From Nitrincola alkalisediminis (GTDB lineage Bacteria > Pseudomonadota > Gammaproteobacteria > Pseudomonadales > Balneatricaceae), in NCBI RefSeq assembly GCF_009821115.1, contig NZ_VYTY01000009.1, forward strand, positions 1 to 64,000: 64,000 nucleotides of DNA, in the 5' to 3' direction. Positions 35,728 to 47,070 of this stretch are shown here, piece after piece. Position 1 is the first letter of the stretch. Every line of letters begins with the position of its first letter. Position numbers and translations under genes: made by a program. The notes beneath the pieces were generated by a model, which was given only the letters and a program-made list of their open reading frames with translations, made no database searches and had not been told where the DNA came from.

Positions 35728-37989
35728 TTACGCTTCTGCCATTTCACAGGTTAAACAAATTTCAGAATCACAGACATCGATGTGAACTTCCCCACCTCCT
35801 TCCGACAATTCACCAAACAAAATCATTTCAGCCAACGGTTTTTTGATTTTTTCCTGGATCAAACGACGCATAGGACGAGCGCCCATTTTGTCATCGTAAC
35901 CATGCTCTGCCAGCCAACTGCGAGCCGCTTCGGACACTTCCAGCACCACCGCTTTGTCATCCAACTGTGCCTGCAACTCTGTTAAGAACTTATCCACCAC
36001 ACCCTTAATAATATCCAAGGATAAAGGCTTGAATTGCACAACAGCATCTAAGCGATTACGGAACTCAGGGCTAAACAGACGCTTAATGGCTTCCATGGCA
36101 TCCGTCGCATGGTCTTGTTTGCTAAACCCAATGGAAGGACGTCCCATGGCCTCGGCTCCAGCATTAGTGGTCATGACTAACACCACATTTCTGAAGTCTG
36201 CTTTACGGCCATTATTATCCGTCAAGGTACCGTTATCCATCACTTGAAGCAGGATATTGAAGACTTCCGGATGCGCCTTTTCAATTTCATCTAACAACAA
36301 CACACAATGCGGTGTTTTGGTAATGGCTTCGGTCAGCAAACCACCTTGGTCAAAACCGACATATCCTGGCGGTGCACCAATCAAGCGCGATACGGTATGT
36401 CGTTCCATGTACTCAGACATATCAAAACGAACCAACTCAATGCCTAAAATACGCGCCAACTGGGATGTGACTTCCGTTTTACCGACGCCTGTTGGACCTG
36501 CAAACAGGAAGGAACCCACTGGCTTATTGGGCTCTTTTAAGCCAGCACGAGACAACTTGATCGCGGCCGACAGCGTATCAATGGCCTCATCTTGACCGAG
36601 CACCACCATTTTAAGGTTGCTATCCAGCTTTTTAAGCTGATCCTTATCGGAAGCTGAGACACTTTTTGGAGGAATGCGCGCTATTTTTGCCACAATCGCT
36701 TCGATTTCAGGAACATCAATCACTTTCTTGCGATTTTCGGGCTTCTGCAAACGTTGATAGGCACCGCTCTCATCAATCACATCAATCGCTTTGTCTGGCA
36801 TATGCTTGTCATTGATATAACGATCTGCCAATTCCGCAGCCGATTTTAGGGCAGCATCCGTGTACTCAACCTCATGATGTTCTTCAAAACGTGAGCGTAA
36901 GCCCTTGAGTATTTGATAAGTATCTGCAACGCTAGGCTCAAGAACATCCACTTTTTGGAAGCGTCGAGCTAACGCACGATCTTTTTCAAAAATGCCCCTA
37001 AACTCTTGGAACGTCGTTGAGCCTATGCAACGTATTTCTCCAGAACTCAGCAAAGGTTTGAGTAAATTGGACGCATCCATCGAACCACCGGACGCCGCAC
37101 CTGCACCAATAATGGTGTGAATTTCATCAATAAACAGAATCGATTTAGGTTGATGACGAATTTCATTCAGCAAGTTCTTCAGGCGCTTTTCAAAATCACC
37201 GCGGTATTTTGTACCGGCTAACAACGCCCCTAAATCCAGTGAGTAAACAACACTGTCTGCAATGATATCTGGCACTTGCTTTTCAACAACAAGCTTTGCT
37301 AAACCTTCAGCAATCGCTGTTTTGCCCACGCCCGCCTCACCCACTAATAAGGGGTTATTTTTACGACGGCGCGACAGTATCTGAACAACTCGTTCTACTT
37401 CATGATCACGCCCCACAAGAGGATCAATCCGTCCCAAAATGGCTTGCTGGTTTAAGTTGACGGCATAGAGTGATAAAGCGCTCTGGCCCTTTTCAGCCCC
37501 TTCATTGCCTTCAGACTCGTCGTTATTACGCTGTTCAGACGGCTCATTGCCACCTACCTTAGAGATGCCGTGGGAAATAAAGTTAACAATATCCAAGCGT
37601 TCGATACCCTGCTGCTGTAACACATACACAGCATGGCTTTCTTGCTCGCTAAAAATCGCCACCAGCACATTGGCGCCGTTAACATCTGACTTACCCGATG
37701 ACTGCACATGGAAAACAGCTCGTTGCAACACTCTCTGAAAACCAAGCGTGGGTTGCGTTTCCATCGAAGCAAAAGTATCAGACAAAATTGGGGTGGTTTC
37801 ATCAATAAAGTTTTGCAACTGACTGCGCAGACGTGGGAAATCAGCCCCACACGCCATCAAGACCTCTGCTGCCTCACGATTGTCCAGTAACGCCAGTAGC
37901 AGATGTTCAACCGTCATAAACTCATGACGCTTATCTCTTGCCGCCCGAAAGGCAGCGCTCAATGAATCTTCCAGTTCACGATTTAACAT
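35728..37989 (-). CDS. clpA: ATP-dependent Clp protease ATP-binding subunit ClpA
   Basis: ClpA is the AAA+ unfoldase that feeds substrates to ClpP. The N-domain (about 1-145) begins MLNRELEDSLSAAFRAAR. Nucleotide-binding domain 1 has GEAGVGKTAIAEG and the Walker B region SILFIDEIHTIIGAG. Domain 2 has GPTGVGKTEVTSQLA, then VLLLDEIEKAHPEV. No M-domain coiled coil is present, which separates it from ClpB. At 753 residues it is full length. It is preceded by clpS with a 13-base gap, forming the usual clpS-clpA operon, with cspD divergent. Confidence 0.97.
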   Translation of the reverse strand: MLNRELEDSLSAAFRAARDKRHEFMTVEHLLLALLDNREAAEVLMACGADFPRLRSQLQNFIDETTPILSDTFASMETQPTLGFQRVLQRAVFHVQSSGKSDVNGANVLVAIFSEQESHAVYVLQQQGIERLDIVNFISHGISKVGGNEPSEQRNNDESEGNEGAEKGQSALSLYAVNLNQQAILGRIDPLVGRDHEVERVVQILSRRRKNNPLLVGEAGVGKTAIAEGLAKLVVEKQVPDIIADSVVYSLDLGALLAGTKYRGDFEKRLKNLLNEIRHQPKSILFIDEIHTIIGAGAASGGSMDASNLLKPLLSSGEIRCIGSTTFQEFRGIFEKDRALARRFQKVDVLEPSVADTYQILKGLRSRFEEHHEVEYTDAALKSAAELADRYINDKHMPDKAIDVIDESGAYQRLQKPENRKKVIDVPEIEAIVAKIARIPPKSVSASDKDQLKKLDSNLKMVVLGQDEAIDTLSAAIKLSRAGLKEPNKPVGSFLFAGPTGVGKTEVTSQLARILGIELVRFDMSEYMERHTVSRLIGAPPGYVGFDQGGLLTEAITKTPHCVLLLDEIEKAHPEVFNILLQVMDNGTLTDNNGRKADFRNVVLVMTTNAGAEAMGRPSIGFSKQDHATDAMEAIKRLFSPEFRNRLDAVVQFKPLSLDIIKGVVDKFLTELQAQLDDKAVVLEVSEAARSWLAEHGYDDKMGARPMRRLIQEKIKKPLAEMILFGELSEGGGEVHIDVCDSEICLTCEMAEA

Positions 37990-38002
37990 GACGGCTACCT
38001 CT

Positions 38003-38395
38003 CTAGACCTGCTCTACTTGACATAATAAAGGATGTTTGTTGGCTTGAGCGTATTGGGTCACCTGTGCCGCTTTAGTCTCGGCAACATCACGTGTATAAA
38101 CCCCACAAACTCCCTTGCCTTGCTGATGAACGGCCAACATGATTTGAGTGGCTTTTTCTTCATCAAGATTGAAAAATACCATAAGCACCTCGACCACAAA
38201 GTCCATAGGTGTGTAGTCATCATTTAACAACACCACCTTGTACATGGGTGGCTTCTTCAGTTTAGGCTTAGTTTCCGCCGTTGCCAATTGACCATCAGAA
38301 TGTTGGTCAAACATATCTCCATCATCTTGGTGTGCCATTACATTTTCCATCTTACTATCGTTATGCATATCACACTCAAAGTCATCATTAAACAT
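38003..38395 (-). CDS. clpS: ClpA adaptor ClpS
   Basis: ClpS delivers N-degron substrates to ClpA. The core (about residues 45-130) contains [20 protein letters not shown], the Met gate and the acidic pocket, then [24 protein letters not shown] and [10 protein letters not shown]. The N-terminus before KPKLKKPP is longer and more acidic than in E. coli. Internal Mets at 38350 and 38338 may be the real start, giving about 111-115 residues. None of the candidate starts has a strong ribosome binding site. Confidence 0.93.
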   Translation of the reverse strand: MFNDDFECDMHNDSKMENVMAHQDDGDMFDQHSDGQLATAETKPKLKKPPMYKVVLLNDDYTPMDFVVEVLMVFFNLDEEKATQIMLAVHQQGKGVCGVYTRDVAETKAAQVTQYAQANKHPLLCQVEQV

Positions 38396-38596
38396 AAAAT
38401 TTGGACTTAGTTCTTTTGTTGGATATCTTTTACGTAATATAATTCAACTCGCAGGAGTGGTATTTAGTATCAGCAGTCCCTGCATGGATGTAAAGACACG
38501 TATCCAGTTTCTTTTGAATCTGTCACGGCTTACGTGTTAAATGTTGAGTTCAGGTCAATTATAGGCCTGAAAAAAAGGGATATTGGGGAGCGAGTT

Positions 38597-38809
38597 ATGA
38601 AGACAGGTAAGGTCAAGTGGTTTAACAATTCAAAAGGATATGGTTTTATCCTTTCAGAATCCTGCGATGAAGAATTGTTTGCGCACTTTTCTGCAATTTT
38701 ATCAGATGGTTATAAAAGTCTGAAAGCTGGGCAAGACGTCCAGTTCGAAACTAAGGAGGGCCCAAAGGGATTGCATGCCATCAATATTCGTCTCTTAGAA
38801 TCTCAGTAA
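38597..38809 (+). CDS. cspD: Cold-shock-like protein CspD
   Basis: A single cold-shock domain of 70 residues begins MKTGKVKWFNNSKGYGFI, with the RNP1 KGYGFI and an RNP2-like LFAHFSAI (Val/His partly changed). I start at ATG 38597, with GGGGAG 9-14 bases upstream. CspD in E. coli is a stationary-phase single-strand DNA-binding inhibitor of replication and is located divergently from clpS-clpA, exactly as here. This synteny supports CspD over another Csp. Confidence 0.92.
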   Translation: MKTGKVKWFNNSKGYGFILSESCDEELFAHFSAILSDGYKSLKAGQDVQFETKEGPKGLHAINIRLLESQ

Positions 38810-38845
38810 TCAGTTCGCTTTTATGAGATAGCAAACACAAAATTC

Positions 38846-38871
38846 AGTCCTATTTATTTATTAATAGGACT
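38846..38871 (+). terminator. Hairpin after cspD
   Basis: Nine-base arms AGTCCTATT/AATAGGACT with an 8-base loop start 37 bases after the cspD stop. Only TTGATGG-type sequence follows, so termination efficiency is uncertain. Confidence 0.5.
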
Positions 38872-38940
38872 TGATGGTTGTATGTGTTTGCCACATTGCT
38901 TACCCTAAGGCATTGTCTTAAGCCATTTGTTTGTGTTGCC

Positions 38941-39600
38941 ATGTCTAAAATTCTTTTATTCAACAAGCCATATCAGGTTTTAAGTTGCTTTACGGATCCA
39001 GAAGGACGGTCTACCCTATCCGACTTTATTCCGGTTCCAAATGTATATGCAGCCGGACGTTTGGACTTCGACTCTGAGGGTTTGCTGTTACTCACTCAAG
39101 ATGGCGCATTGCAGCAGAAGCTCACCCATCCTCGCTTCAAACTGCCTAAAACCTATTGGGTGCAGGTTGAAGGCATACCCGACGACACAGCACTTGAGCA
39201 ACTGCGTAAAGGTATCATGTTAAAAGACGGCCTAACCCTCCCGGCCGAAGCCCGCGTCCTGCCTGATCCTAACCTTTGGCCACGCAATCCGCCTATTCGT
39301 GAACGCAAACATCTGCCGACTACTTGGATCGAGTTGATTATTCATGAAGGCCGAAATCGACAAGTAAGACGTATGACGGCCGCCGTTGGCTTTCCAACGC
39401 TCAGACTCATTCGCTATGCAATAGGCCCCTGGACGCTGGCACATCTTCAACCGGGTCAGTGGCTCACGACTCAAGTCAATCTGCCCGCTTCAGAACCTAA
39501 ACACACTAAAACAGCAGCACGCACAAAACGTCCTTCACCCCGCTCACCTAGCGCAGTCTCCCCTAAAAGCACTAAGAAGCAGAGCACACCCGGAAAATAA
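38941..39600 (+). CDS. rluE: 23S rRNA pseudouridine synthase RluE
   Basis: This RsuA-family pseudouridine synthase lacks the N-terminal S4 domain. It starts [20 protein letters not shown], with the catalytic Asp in [19 protein letters not shown] and the RNA-binding block [21 protein letters not shown]. RluE modifies U2457 of 23S rRNA. A basic, Ser/Pro-rich C-terminal tail (about residues 190-219) is longer than in E. coli. ATG 38941 is the family start. It heads the conserved rluE-mnmA-hflD-purB order. Confidence 0.93.
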   Translation: MSKILLFNKPYQVLSCFTDPEGRSTLSDFIPVPNVYAAGRLDFDSEGLLLLTQDGALQQKLTHPRFKLPKTYWVQVEGIPDDTALEQLRKGIMLKDGLTLPAEARVLPDPNLWPRNPPIRERKHLPTTWIELIIHEGRNRQVRRMTAAVGFPTLRLIRYAIGPWTLAHLQPGQWLTTQVNLPASEPKHTKTAARTKRPSPRSPSAVSPKSTKKQSTPGK

Positions 39601-39644
39601 CTGGTATAATATTCGCTTTATTTTGATAAAGATTACGGCGAGAA

Positions 39645-40760
39645 ATGACTGATCTTTCACACACCAAAGTGATTGTGGGTATGTCTGGAGGTGTCGACTC
39701 TTCAGTTTCGGCTTTGTTGTTGATGCAGCAAGGCTATCAGGTCGAAGGCCTGTTTATGAAAAACTGGGACGAGGACGACGGTACCGAGTACTGTACGGCT
39801 AAAGACGATCTAGCCGATGCTCAGGCTGTTTGTAACACACTTGGCATACCCCTTCATACGGCTAATTTTGCGGCAGAGTACTGGGATAACGTCTTTGAAC
39901 ATTTTTTAGCTGAATATAAAGCGGGGCGTACACCCAACCCCGATATTTTATGTAACCGCGAAATCAAGTTTAAAGCTTTTCTGGAGTACGCCCAATTTTT
40001 GGGAGCGGATTTAATCGCCACCGGTCATTATGTTCGTCGTGCAGATATCAATGATCGCACCTACCTCCTTAAAGGACTCGATGGCAATAAAGATCAGAGC
40101 TACTTTTTGCATTTAGTTGGTGAAGAACAACTCAGACTCAGCCTTTTTCCAGTTGGAGAACTCGATAAGTCAGACGTTCGTGCCTTGGCCGAGCAACACG
40201 GTCTCATTACACACAATAAAAAAGACAGCACAGGTATCTGCTTCATCGGTGAGCGTCGCTTCAAAGATTTTCTTCAGCAGTACTTACCGGCCCAACCGGG
40301 TAAAATTGAAACACCCGAAGGGATTGTCATCGGTGAACATACAGGGCTGATGTACTACACCATCGGTCAACGCCAAGGACTGGGTATTGGTGGCCTGAAA
40401 GACTTCTCGGAGGAACCCTGGTTCACCTGCAATAAAGACTTGGATCGCAACGTATTAATTGCCGTACAAGGCCAACAGCATTCGCTACTTTACTCCGAAT
40501 GGCTGACCTGCAGTGATATTTTCTGGATTAACGGCCCTGAAATAGAATTGCCTTTGCGCTGCAAAGCAAAGGTTCGTTATCGCCAATCGGATCAGGCTTG
40601 CCTGATCGAACAACAAGAAAACGGTTCATTTTTAGTTACATTCGATGAACCGCAACGCGCTGTCACGCCAGGACAATCTGTCGTGTTTTATCGGGATGAT
40701 ACCTGCTTAGGCGGCGCTGTTATTGAAACCACTAGTCGTAGTTTAAGTAGGGTCAGCTAA
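39645..40760 (+). CDS. mnmA: tRNA-specific 2-thiouridylase MnmA
   Basis: MnmA thiolates U34 of tRNA-Glu, -Gln and -Lys. The ATP-PPi loop is [15 protein letters not shown] at residues 12-26. The catalytic cysteines lie in [12 protein letters not shown] and in [13 protein letters not shown]. The C-terminal beta-barrel follows (KVRYRQSDQ). At 371 residues it is full length. hflD starts two bases after its stop codon, so the two are translationally linked. Confidence 0.97.
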   Translation: MTDLSHTKVIVGMSGGVDSSVSALLLMQQGYQVEGLFMKNWDEDDGTEYCTAKDDLADAQAVCNTLGIPLHTANFAAEYWDNVFEHFLAEYKAGRTPNPDILCNREIKFKAFLEYAQFLGADLIATGHYVRRADINDRTYLLKGLDGNKDQSYFLHLVGEEQLRLSLFPVGELDKSDVRALAEQHGLITHNKKDSTGICFIGERRFKDFLQQYLPAQPGKIETPEGIVIGEHTGLMYYTIGQRQGLGIGGLKDFSEEPWFTCNKDLDRNVLIAVQGQQHSLLYSEWLTCSDIFWINGPEIELPLRCKAKVRYRQSDQACLIEQQENGSFLVTFDEPQRAVTPGQSVVFYRDDTCLGGAVIETTSRSLSRVS

Positions 40761-40762
40761 GC

Positions 40763-41461
40763 ATGTCACGACAGCATGATGAACAAGTAATTGCGCTTGC
40801 CGGTGTTTTTCAAGCCGCCAATCTCGTTAGCCAAATCGCTCGCCGCGGAATGGTGCCACAGAACAGCTTTGAAACCAGCATCGCAAGTTTATTTATCACC
40901 AATCCTGACCTAACCGAAGATATTTTTGGTGGCGTCAGAGATATTCCGTTTAACTTAAGCGTCGGCCTTCGCTCTTTGCAAGAGCTGTGCGATAAACAAA
41001 AATCAGAACAAAATGCCGATATGATGCGTTACGCGCTCAGTGCGATTCATCTAGAGCGTAAATTAAATGATCGTCCAGATATGCTGCAAACCATTGGCCA
41101 GCGCCTTGAAGGTTTGCAAACAAAAGCACGCTATTTTAACCCTGATTTATCCGAACCGTCTGAAAATGAGCTTGATCAGGGTGCGTCGTTTAATCCATCC
41201 CAATACACACACAGCAATGTCATTGCGGGCCTTGCCTCTCTGTACCAGGACACACTGAGCACCTTTAGTTTTCGTGTGCAAGTTGGCGGTGATCCAAGAC
41301 ACCTGCAGAATCCTGACAATGCCGCTAAAATTCGTGCGTTATTGTTAGCCTCTGTGCGTGCAGCCATGCTGTGGCGTCAGGTCGGTGGAAAACGCTGGCA
41401 TTTGTTTTTCTTTAAATCCCGTGTGCGTCCTTCTTTAAAAAGAATTATGGCTAAGCACTAA
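40763..41461 (+). CDS. hflD: High-frequency lysogenization protein HflD homologue
   Basis: HflD is a membrane-associated helical protein of 232 residues, slightly longer than E. coli (213). Matching segments are QVIALAGVFQAANLVSQIA, SVGLRSLQELCDKQ, YALSAIHLERKLNDRPDM, and IRALLLASVRAAMLWRQVGG. In E. coli it affects lambda lysogeny through CII; its host role is unclear. It is placed between mnmA and purB as in E. coli. Confidence 0.92.
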   Translation: MSRQHDEQVIALAGVFQAANLVSQIARRGMVPQNSFETSIASLFITNPDLTEDIFGGVRDIPFNLSVGLRSLQELCDKQKSEQNADMMRYALSAIHLERKLNDRPDMLQTIGQRLEGLQTKARYFNPDLSEPSENELDQGASFNPSQYTHSNVIAGLASLYQDTLSTFSFRVQVGGDPRHLQNPDNAAKIRALLLASVRAAMLWRQVGGKRWHLFFFKSRVRPSLKRIMAKH

Positions 41462-41508
41462 TCCTTTACTGATTAGCCTTACCCGCACAAAGACTTTATA
41501 ACTGTTAA

Positions 41509-42891
<1,383 letters not shown>

Positions 42892-42897
42892 GCGGCT

Positions 42898-43662
42898 ATG
42901 CTGGACAACATCCGTATCGTTCTTGTTGAAACCTTTCATCCAGGTAACATAGGTGCGGTTGCCCGTGCGATGAAAAACATGGGCTTAAGCCAGCTGTATT
43001 TGGTCCAGCCTCGGGTCTTTCCAGACCCTGAGGCCACCTCCCGAGCAGCCGGAGCGAAAGATTTGCTGGAGTCCGCACAGGTCGTAAGCTGCCTCGATGA
43101 AGCCATCGCTGACTGCCAGTTGATTGTGGGCACCAGCGCGCGCGAACGCACTTTCAATCTTCCCTTACTCGATTTAGAAACGGCGGCAACACTGATTCAT
43201 CAAGAGGCGCACTCTGGACAAATCGCAATACTGTTTGGCCGAGAGACAATGGGCTTAAACAATGCAGAAATGCTGGCATGCAATCGCCATCTGTATATCG
43301 ATGCCAATCCCGAGTATCCCGTTTTAAATATAGCTCAGGCTGTTCAACTTGTTTGCTATGAACTATTTAAAACCTACAAAACACCGAGACAAGCTTCAAT
43401 TGACGAGACCCCCTATGCACGTCAATCGGAGATGGTGTTGTTCTACGAGCACCTGGAAAAGGTGCTGCGGCAAACGCAATTCATTATTCCTCAGCACGAG
43501 GGCCGCGTTCTCGATAAGATTAAGCGCTATTTTAATCGCTCTCGTCCCGAACGTACCGAGCTCAGTATTCTCAGAGGTATTTTGAATTCGGTTGAAGAGA
43601 GCCTAGAGCGCAATCAACGCCCTTCGCACTCATCGCATTCAAACGACGATCAAGCCTCTTAA
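42898..43662 (+). CDS. trmJ: tRNA (cytidine/uridine-2'-O-)-methyltransferase TrmJ
   Basis: TrmJ is a SPOUT-fold enzyme that 2'-O-methylates position 32 of certain tRNAs. The start MLDNIRIVLVETFHPGNIGA, motif GTSARERTF, ILFGRETMGLNNAEMLACN, and YPVLNIAQAVQLVCYELF form the trefoil-knot SAM site. A C-terminal domain (about 165-254) ends with LSILRGILNSVEESLERNQ. Its length of 254 and motifs fit TrmJ. It lies 6 bases after purB, which is not its E. coli location. Confidence 0.93.
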   Translation: MLDNIRIVLVETFHPGNIGAVARAMKNMGLSQLYLVQPRVFPDPEATSRAAGAKDLLESAQVVSCLDEAIADCQLIVGTSARERTFNLPLLDLETAATLIHQEAHSGQIAILFGRETMGLNNAEMLACNRHLYIDANPEYPVLNIAQAVQLVCYELFKTYKTPRQASIDETPYARQSEMVLFYEHLEKVLRQTQFIIPQHEGRVLDKIKRYFNRSRPERTELSILRGILNSVEESLERNQRPSHSSHSNDDQAS

Positions 43663-43683
43663 CCCTGTCAGGACGTTACTCAT

Positions 43684-44865
43684 ATGATACCCAACTCCCC
43701 GCTCGGCAATATGAGCGCAGAAGAATTTTTGCGCGATTACTGGCAGAAGAAACCCTTAGTGATCCGCAATGCCTTAGCAGAGATGCCACCTCCCATTGAG
43801 CCTGACGAGTTAGCGGGCTTGGCATGTGAAGAGGATGTAGAATCCAGACTCATCAGCTTTAATCCGTCAGCGGATCAATGGTCTATGCGTCATGGCCCCT
43901 TCAATGACGACGATTTTGCACAACTCCCTGCCTCCGGCTGGACACTCCTCGTGCAAGGCGTTGATCATTGGTCTCCTGAGGCGAATGCGCTCTTACGTCG
44001 CTTTTCATTTGTGCCCAATTGGCGTGTCGATGACCTAATGATCAGCTATGCCACAGATGGCGGCGGTGTTGGGCCTCACTATGACAATTACGACGTGTTT
44101 CTGATACAAGTGAAAGGCAAGCGTCGCTGGGAAATTGGTGGGCTATTTGATGAGCATTCACCTCGTCGTGAAGATGCGCCAGTTATGATTCTTCCTGAAT
44201 GGGAAGCGCACGAAAGCTATGTATTGGAACCCGGTGATATTCTCTACTTACCGCCAAGAGTCGGTCACAATGGAATTGCAATCGGTGATGACTGCATGAC
44301 CTGCTCGGTTGGTTTCAGAGCACCGGCTCATCACGAAATCTTACGCAGCTTTACGGATTATATTGGCGAGCGCCTGGGTCATGATGCCCGTTACAGCGAT
44401 CCAGATCTTACCTTGCAAACCGAACCGGGTGAAATCAGCCATGAAGCTCTTAACAAAGTGCGTGCAACCCTACTAGAAAGTCTAGACCAGCCTGATCTCC
44501 TCGCGAAATGGTTCGGTGAGTGGATTACTGAGCCTAAGTATCCTCTTTATGCGGATATAGATGCTGAACCCTTTTCCCTAGATGACATTCGCGCATTTTT
44601 AGAAGAAGGTGGCGTCTTAACGCAAAACGAAGGAAGTCGGTATTCATTCATAGAATCAGAGACCGTGACGCATTTGTTTGTCGATGGCAAACACTACACT
44701 CTCGATACACCTGACAGTCGACGTTTAGCCAAACGTCTTTGCCATCCAGAGCCCTTACTAGACGATGACGTCAATGCTGCAGATGCACAATCAGTAACAC
44801 TCTTGTCTGACTTGATCCTCGCCAATTCGCTTTACAGTCAAGATGACCTTGACGCATCAGAATAA
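43684..44865 (+). CDS. roxA: Ribosomal protein uL16 arginine 3-hydroxylase RoxA (YcfD), JmjC type
   Basis: This cupin/JmjC 2-oxoglutarate oxygenase hydroxylates an arginine in ribosomal protein uL16. The N-terminal FLRDYWQKKPLVIRNA is typical of RoxA. The Fe(II) site H-x-D is in GVGPHYDNYDVFLIQ, the distal His is in LPPRVGHNGIAIG, and the 2-oxoglutarate-region GKRRWEIG is present. The C-terminal winged-helix-like part (about 280-393) mediates dimerisation in this family. At 393 residues it is full length. It closes the tRNA/ribosome modification group. Confidence 0.93.
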   Translation: MIPNSPLGNMSAEEFLRDYWQKKPLVIRNALAEMPPPIEPDELAGLACEEDVESRLISFNPSADQWSMRHGPFNDDDFAQLPASGWTLLVQGVDHWSPEANALLRRFSFVPNWRVDDLMISYATDGGGVGPHYDNYDVFLIQVKGKRRWEIGGLFDEHSPRREDAPVMILPEWEAHESYVLEPGDILYLPPRVGHNGIAIGDDCMTCSVGFRAPAHHEILRSFTDYIGERLGHDARYSDPDLTLQTEPGEISHEALNKVRATLLESLDQPDLLAKWFGEWITEPKYPLYADIDAEPFSLDDIRAFLEEGGVLTQNEGSRYSFIESETVTHLFVDGKHYTLDTPDSRRLAKRLCHPEPLLDDDVNAADAQSVTLLSDLILANSLYSQDDLDASE

Positions 44866-45395
44866 ACATTCCTAACAAATATATTCATACATATCTTTTT
44901 TGTTCACTGTTGTCGCCATTGAAGTCAGCAGTGAACCCTCTCCCCTAGAGTTAACACCTACGACCAAAGGATCACAACTTTGGTATAAAAAGCTTTAAAA
45001 TCAGTCATTTTGCTTAATTTACCCTGAGTTTGTAGTCGCTTTTATTAAGATCTTTTTGAAATAAAAAAATTACTTTTAATAACTTATTTTTTTGTAAATG
45101 ACTGATTATTTAAAAACTCTCTTCAATAGACTCATTTCCCTGATCTTCGACTTGAGCCCTGAATTTACTCACTTTTTACACCAAAACACTCTCCGTAGAG
45201 TTGTAGTTTTTTTACATTTTAGCGTGCAAAGCGCTTGTAGTCATACTACAGCCATGCTGCTATGCACAAAATTAGCTTTGACAGTCAAGGCCGAGCAACG
45301 CATTATTGATTTCAACGGAGCCGAGAGGAACGACTCTCTCGCGCAGATGTAAAGATTCCATGTTCCTCAACCGATAATTTTGAGAAGGAAAACCC
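44866..45395. other. Long control region upstream of aceA
   Basis: This 530-base AT-rich region has no supportable gene. It contains an inverted repeat GTTCACTG...CAGTGAAC (44902-44936), AT-rich tracts around 44990-45100, and a TGTAGT-N3-ACTACA palindrome at 45236-45250. The ribosome binding site GAGAAGG lies 8-14 bases before the aceA ATG. An 84-codon frame at 45098-45352 crosses these sites and has no family resemblance, so it is not called. Confidence 0.6.
45236..45250. promoter_or_regulatory. TGTAGT-N3-ACTACA palindrome, putative operator of aceA
   Basis: A perfect 6-3-6 inverted repeat lies about 146 bases before the aceA start. The half-site TGTAGT/ACTACA resembles that reported for the RpiR-family regulator RccR of Pseudomonas, which controls the glyoxylate shunt gene aceA. 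The spacing there is not the same as I see here, as far as I recall. No regulator gene is adjacent, so the assignment is tentative. Confidence 0.5.
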
Positions 45396-46991
45396 ATGTC
45401 TAGCATCAATAAAGATATAGATTCTATTGCTACCTTGGCTAAAGAGTTTGGTCCTGCTTACGAAGGTATCAACCCAGAATACGCAGCTCGCATGCGTGCC
45501 CAAAACCGCTTCAAAACCGGTCTAGACATTGCTCAGTACACCGCTGACATAATGCGTCGTGATATGGCTGAGTATGATGCAGATAGCTCAGCGTACACGC
45601 AATCTCTGGGTTGCTGGCATGGTTTTATCGGTCAACAAAAACTGATCGCAATCAAAAAGCATTTCGGCACCACAAACAAGCGCTACCTCTACCTGTCTGG
45701 CTGGATGATTGCTGCTCTTCGTTCTGAGTTTGGTCCATTACCTGACCAATCCATGCACGAGAAAACCTCAGTACCTGCGTTGATCGAAGAGCTTTACACG
45801 TTCCTTCGTCAAGCAGATGCTCGTGAAATGGGTGGCTTATTCCGTCAACTGGATGCCGCTCGTGCCGCGGGTAATGCAGCTGAAGAGAAAGCGATTCAAG
45901 ACAAAATCGACAACTTCCAAACGCATGTTGTGCCCATCATCGCTGACATCGATGCTGGTTTCGGTAACGAAGAAGCCACGTACCTGTTGGCTAAGAAAAT
46001 GATCGAAGCGGGTGCTTGTGCGATTCAGATCGAGAACCAAGTATCAGACGAGAAACAATGCGGACACCAAGACGGTAAAGTAACCGTTCCACATGCTGAT
46101 TTCTTAGCGAAGATCCGTGCTGTTCGTTACGCCTTCTTAGAACTTGGTATTGACAATGGTATCATCGTTGCGCGTACTGACTCCTTAGGAGCTGGCTTAA
46201 CCAAGCAAATCGCAGTCACAAACGAGCCTGGCGACCTAGGTGATAAGTACAACAGCTTCTTAGATGGTGACTACATCAACAGCGCTGAAGACATTGCCAA
46301 TGGTGATGTGGTTGTTAAAGCCAACGGCAAGCTGCTCAAGCCTAAGCGTCTAGCGTCTGGTTTGTTCCAGTTCAAGCCTGGCTCAGGTGTTGATCGTGTG
46401 GTTCTTGACTGTGTAACTTCTTTGCAAAACGGTGCAGATCTACTTTGGATCGAAACAGAGAAGCCTCACGTTGGTCAGATCAAAGAAATGGTTGATCGCA
46501 TTCGTGAAGAAGTGCCAAATGCGAAGCTGGTTTACAACAACAGCCCATCTTTCAACTGGACGCTGAATTTCCGTCAGCAAGTGTTTGATGCGATGGCAGC
46601 TGAAGGCAAAGATGTTTCCAGTTACGACCGCGCCAACCTAATGAGCGTTGAGTACGATGAAACTGAATTGGCGATCGAAGCTGACAACCGCATCCGTACG
46701 TTCCAAGCAGACGCCGCTCGCGAAGCAGGCATTTTCCATCACCTGATCACGCTGCCTACATACCACACAGCTGCGCTGTCAACTGACAACCTAGCGAAAG
46801 AGTACTTCGGTGCCGCTGGCATGTTAGGATACGTTGCAGGCGTTCAACGTAAAGAGATCCGTCAAGGTATCGCATGCGTTAAACACCAAAACATGGCTGG
46901 ATCTGACATGGGTGACGATCACAAAGAGTACTTCTCTGGTGATGCTGCACTGAAAGCGTCTGGTAAAGACAACACGATGAACCAGTTCTAA
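45396..46991 (+). CDS. aceA: Isocitrate lyase AceA, long form
   Basis: Isocitrate lyase splits isocitrate to succinate and glyoxylate in the glyoxylate shunt. The 531-residue length matches the long Pseudomonas-type enzyme, not the 434-residue E. coli form. The catalytic loop reads EKQCGHQDGK, and other active-site regions are ADIDAGFGNEEATY, IVARTDSLGAG and NNSPSFNWT. The codon usage looks strongly optimised, implying high expression. Two hairpins follow the stop. No malate synthase lies nearby. Confidence 0.96.
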   Translation: MSSINKDIDSIATLAKEFGPAYEGINPEYAARMRAQNRFKTGLDIAQYTADIMRRDMAEYDADSSAYTQSLGCWHGFIGQQKLIAIKKHFGTTNKRYLYLSGWMIAALRSEFGPLPDQSMHEKTSVPALIEELYTFLRQADAREMGGLFRQLDAARAAGNAAEEKAIQDKIDNFQTHVVPIIADIDAGFGNEEATYLLAKKMIEAGACAIQIENQVSDEKQCGHQDGKVTVPHADFLAKIRAVRYAFLELGIDNGIIVARTDSLGAGLTKQIAVTNEPGDLGDKYNSFLDGDYINSAEDIANGDVVVKANGKLLKPKRLASGLFQFKPGSGVDRVVLDCVTSLQNGADLLWIETEKPHVGQIKEMVDRIREEVPNAKLVYNNSPSFNWTLNFRQQVFDAMAAEGKDVSSYDRANLMSVEYDETELAIEADNRIRTFQADAAREAGIFHHLITLPTYHTAALSTDNLAKEYFGAAGMLGYVAGVQRKEIRQGIACVKHQNMAGSDMGDDHKEYFSGDAALKASGKDNTMNQF

Positions 46992-47001
46992 TACGACCTC
47001 A

Positions 47002-47065
47002 ATAACCCCTTACTAAGTAAGGGGTTATCAAAATGCGTTTGAGGCTACTCAAGTGTCTCAAACGC
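47002..47065. terminator. Two consecutive hairpins between convergent aceA and the fusion gene
   Basis: First hairpin: a 12-bp perfect stem ATAACCCCTTAC/GTAAGGGGTTAT with loop TAA (47002-47028). Second: a 9-bp stem GCGTTTGAG/CTCAAACGC (47035-47065) with a 13-base loop. They sit in the 79-base gap between convergent stop codons and likely form a bidirectional terminator. Confidence 0.82.
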
Positions 47066-47070
47066 CTCTC

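Noticed and set aside
45098-45352. 84-codon open frame before aceA
   Set aside because: It crosses the palindromic operator and has no family resemblance, so it is taken as non-coding control region.
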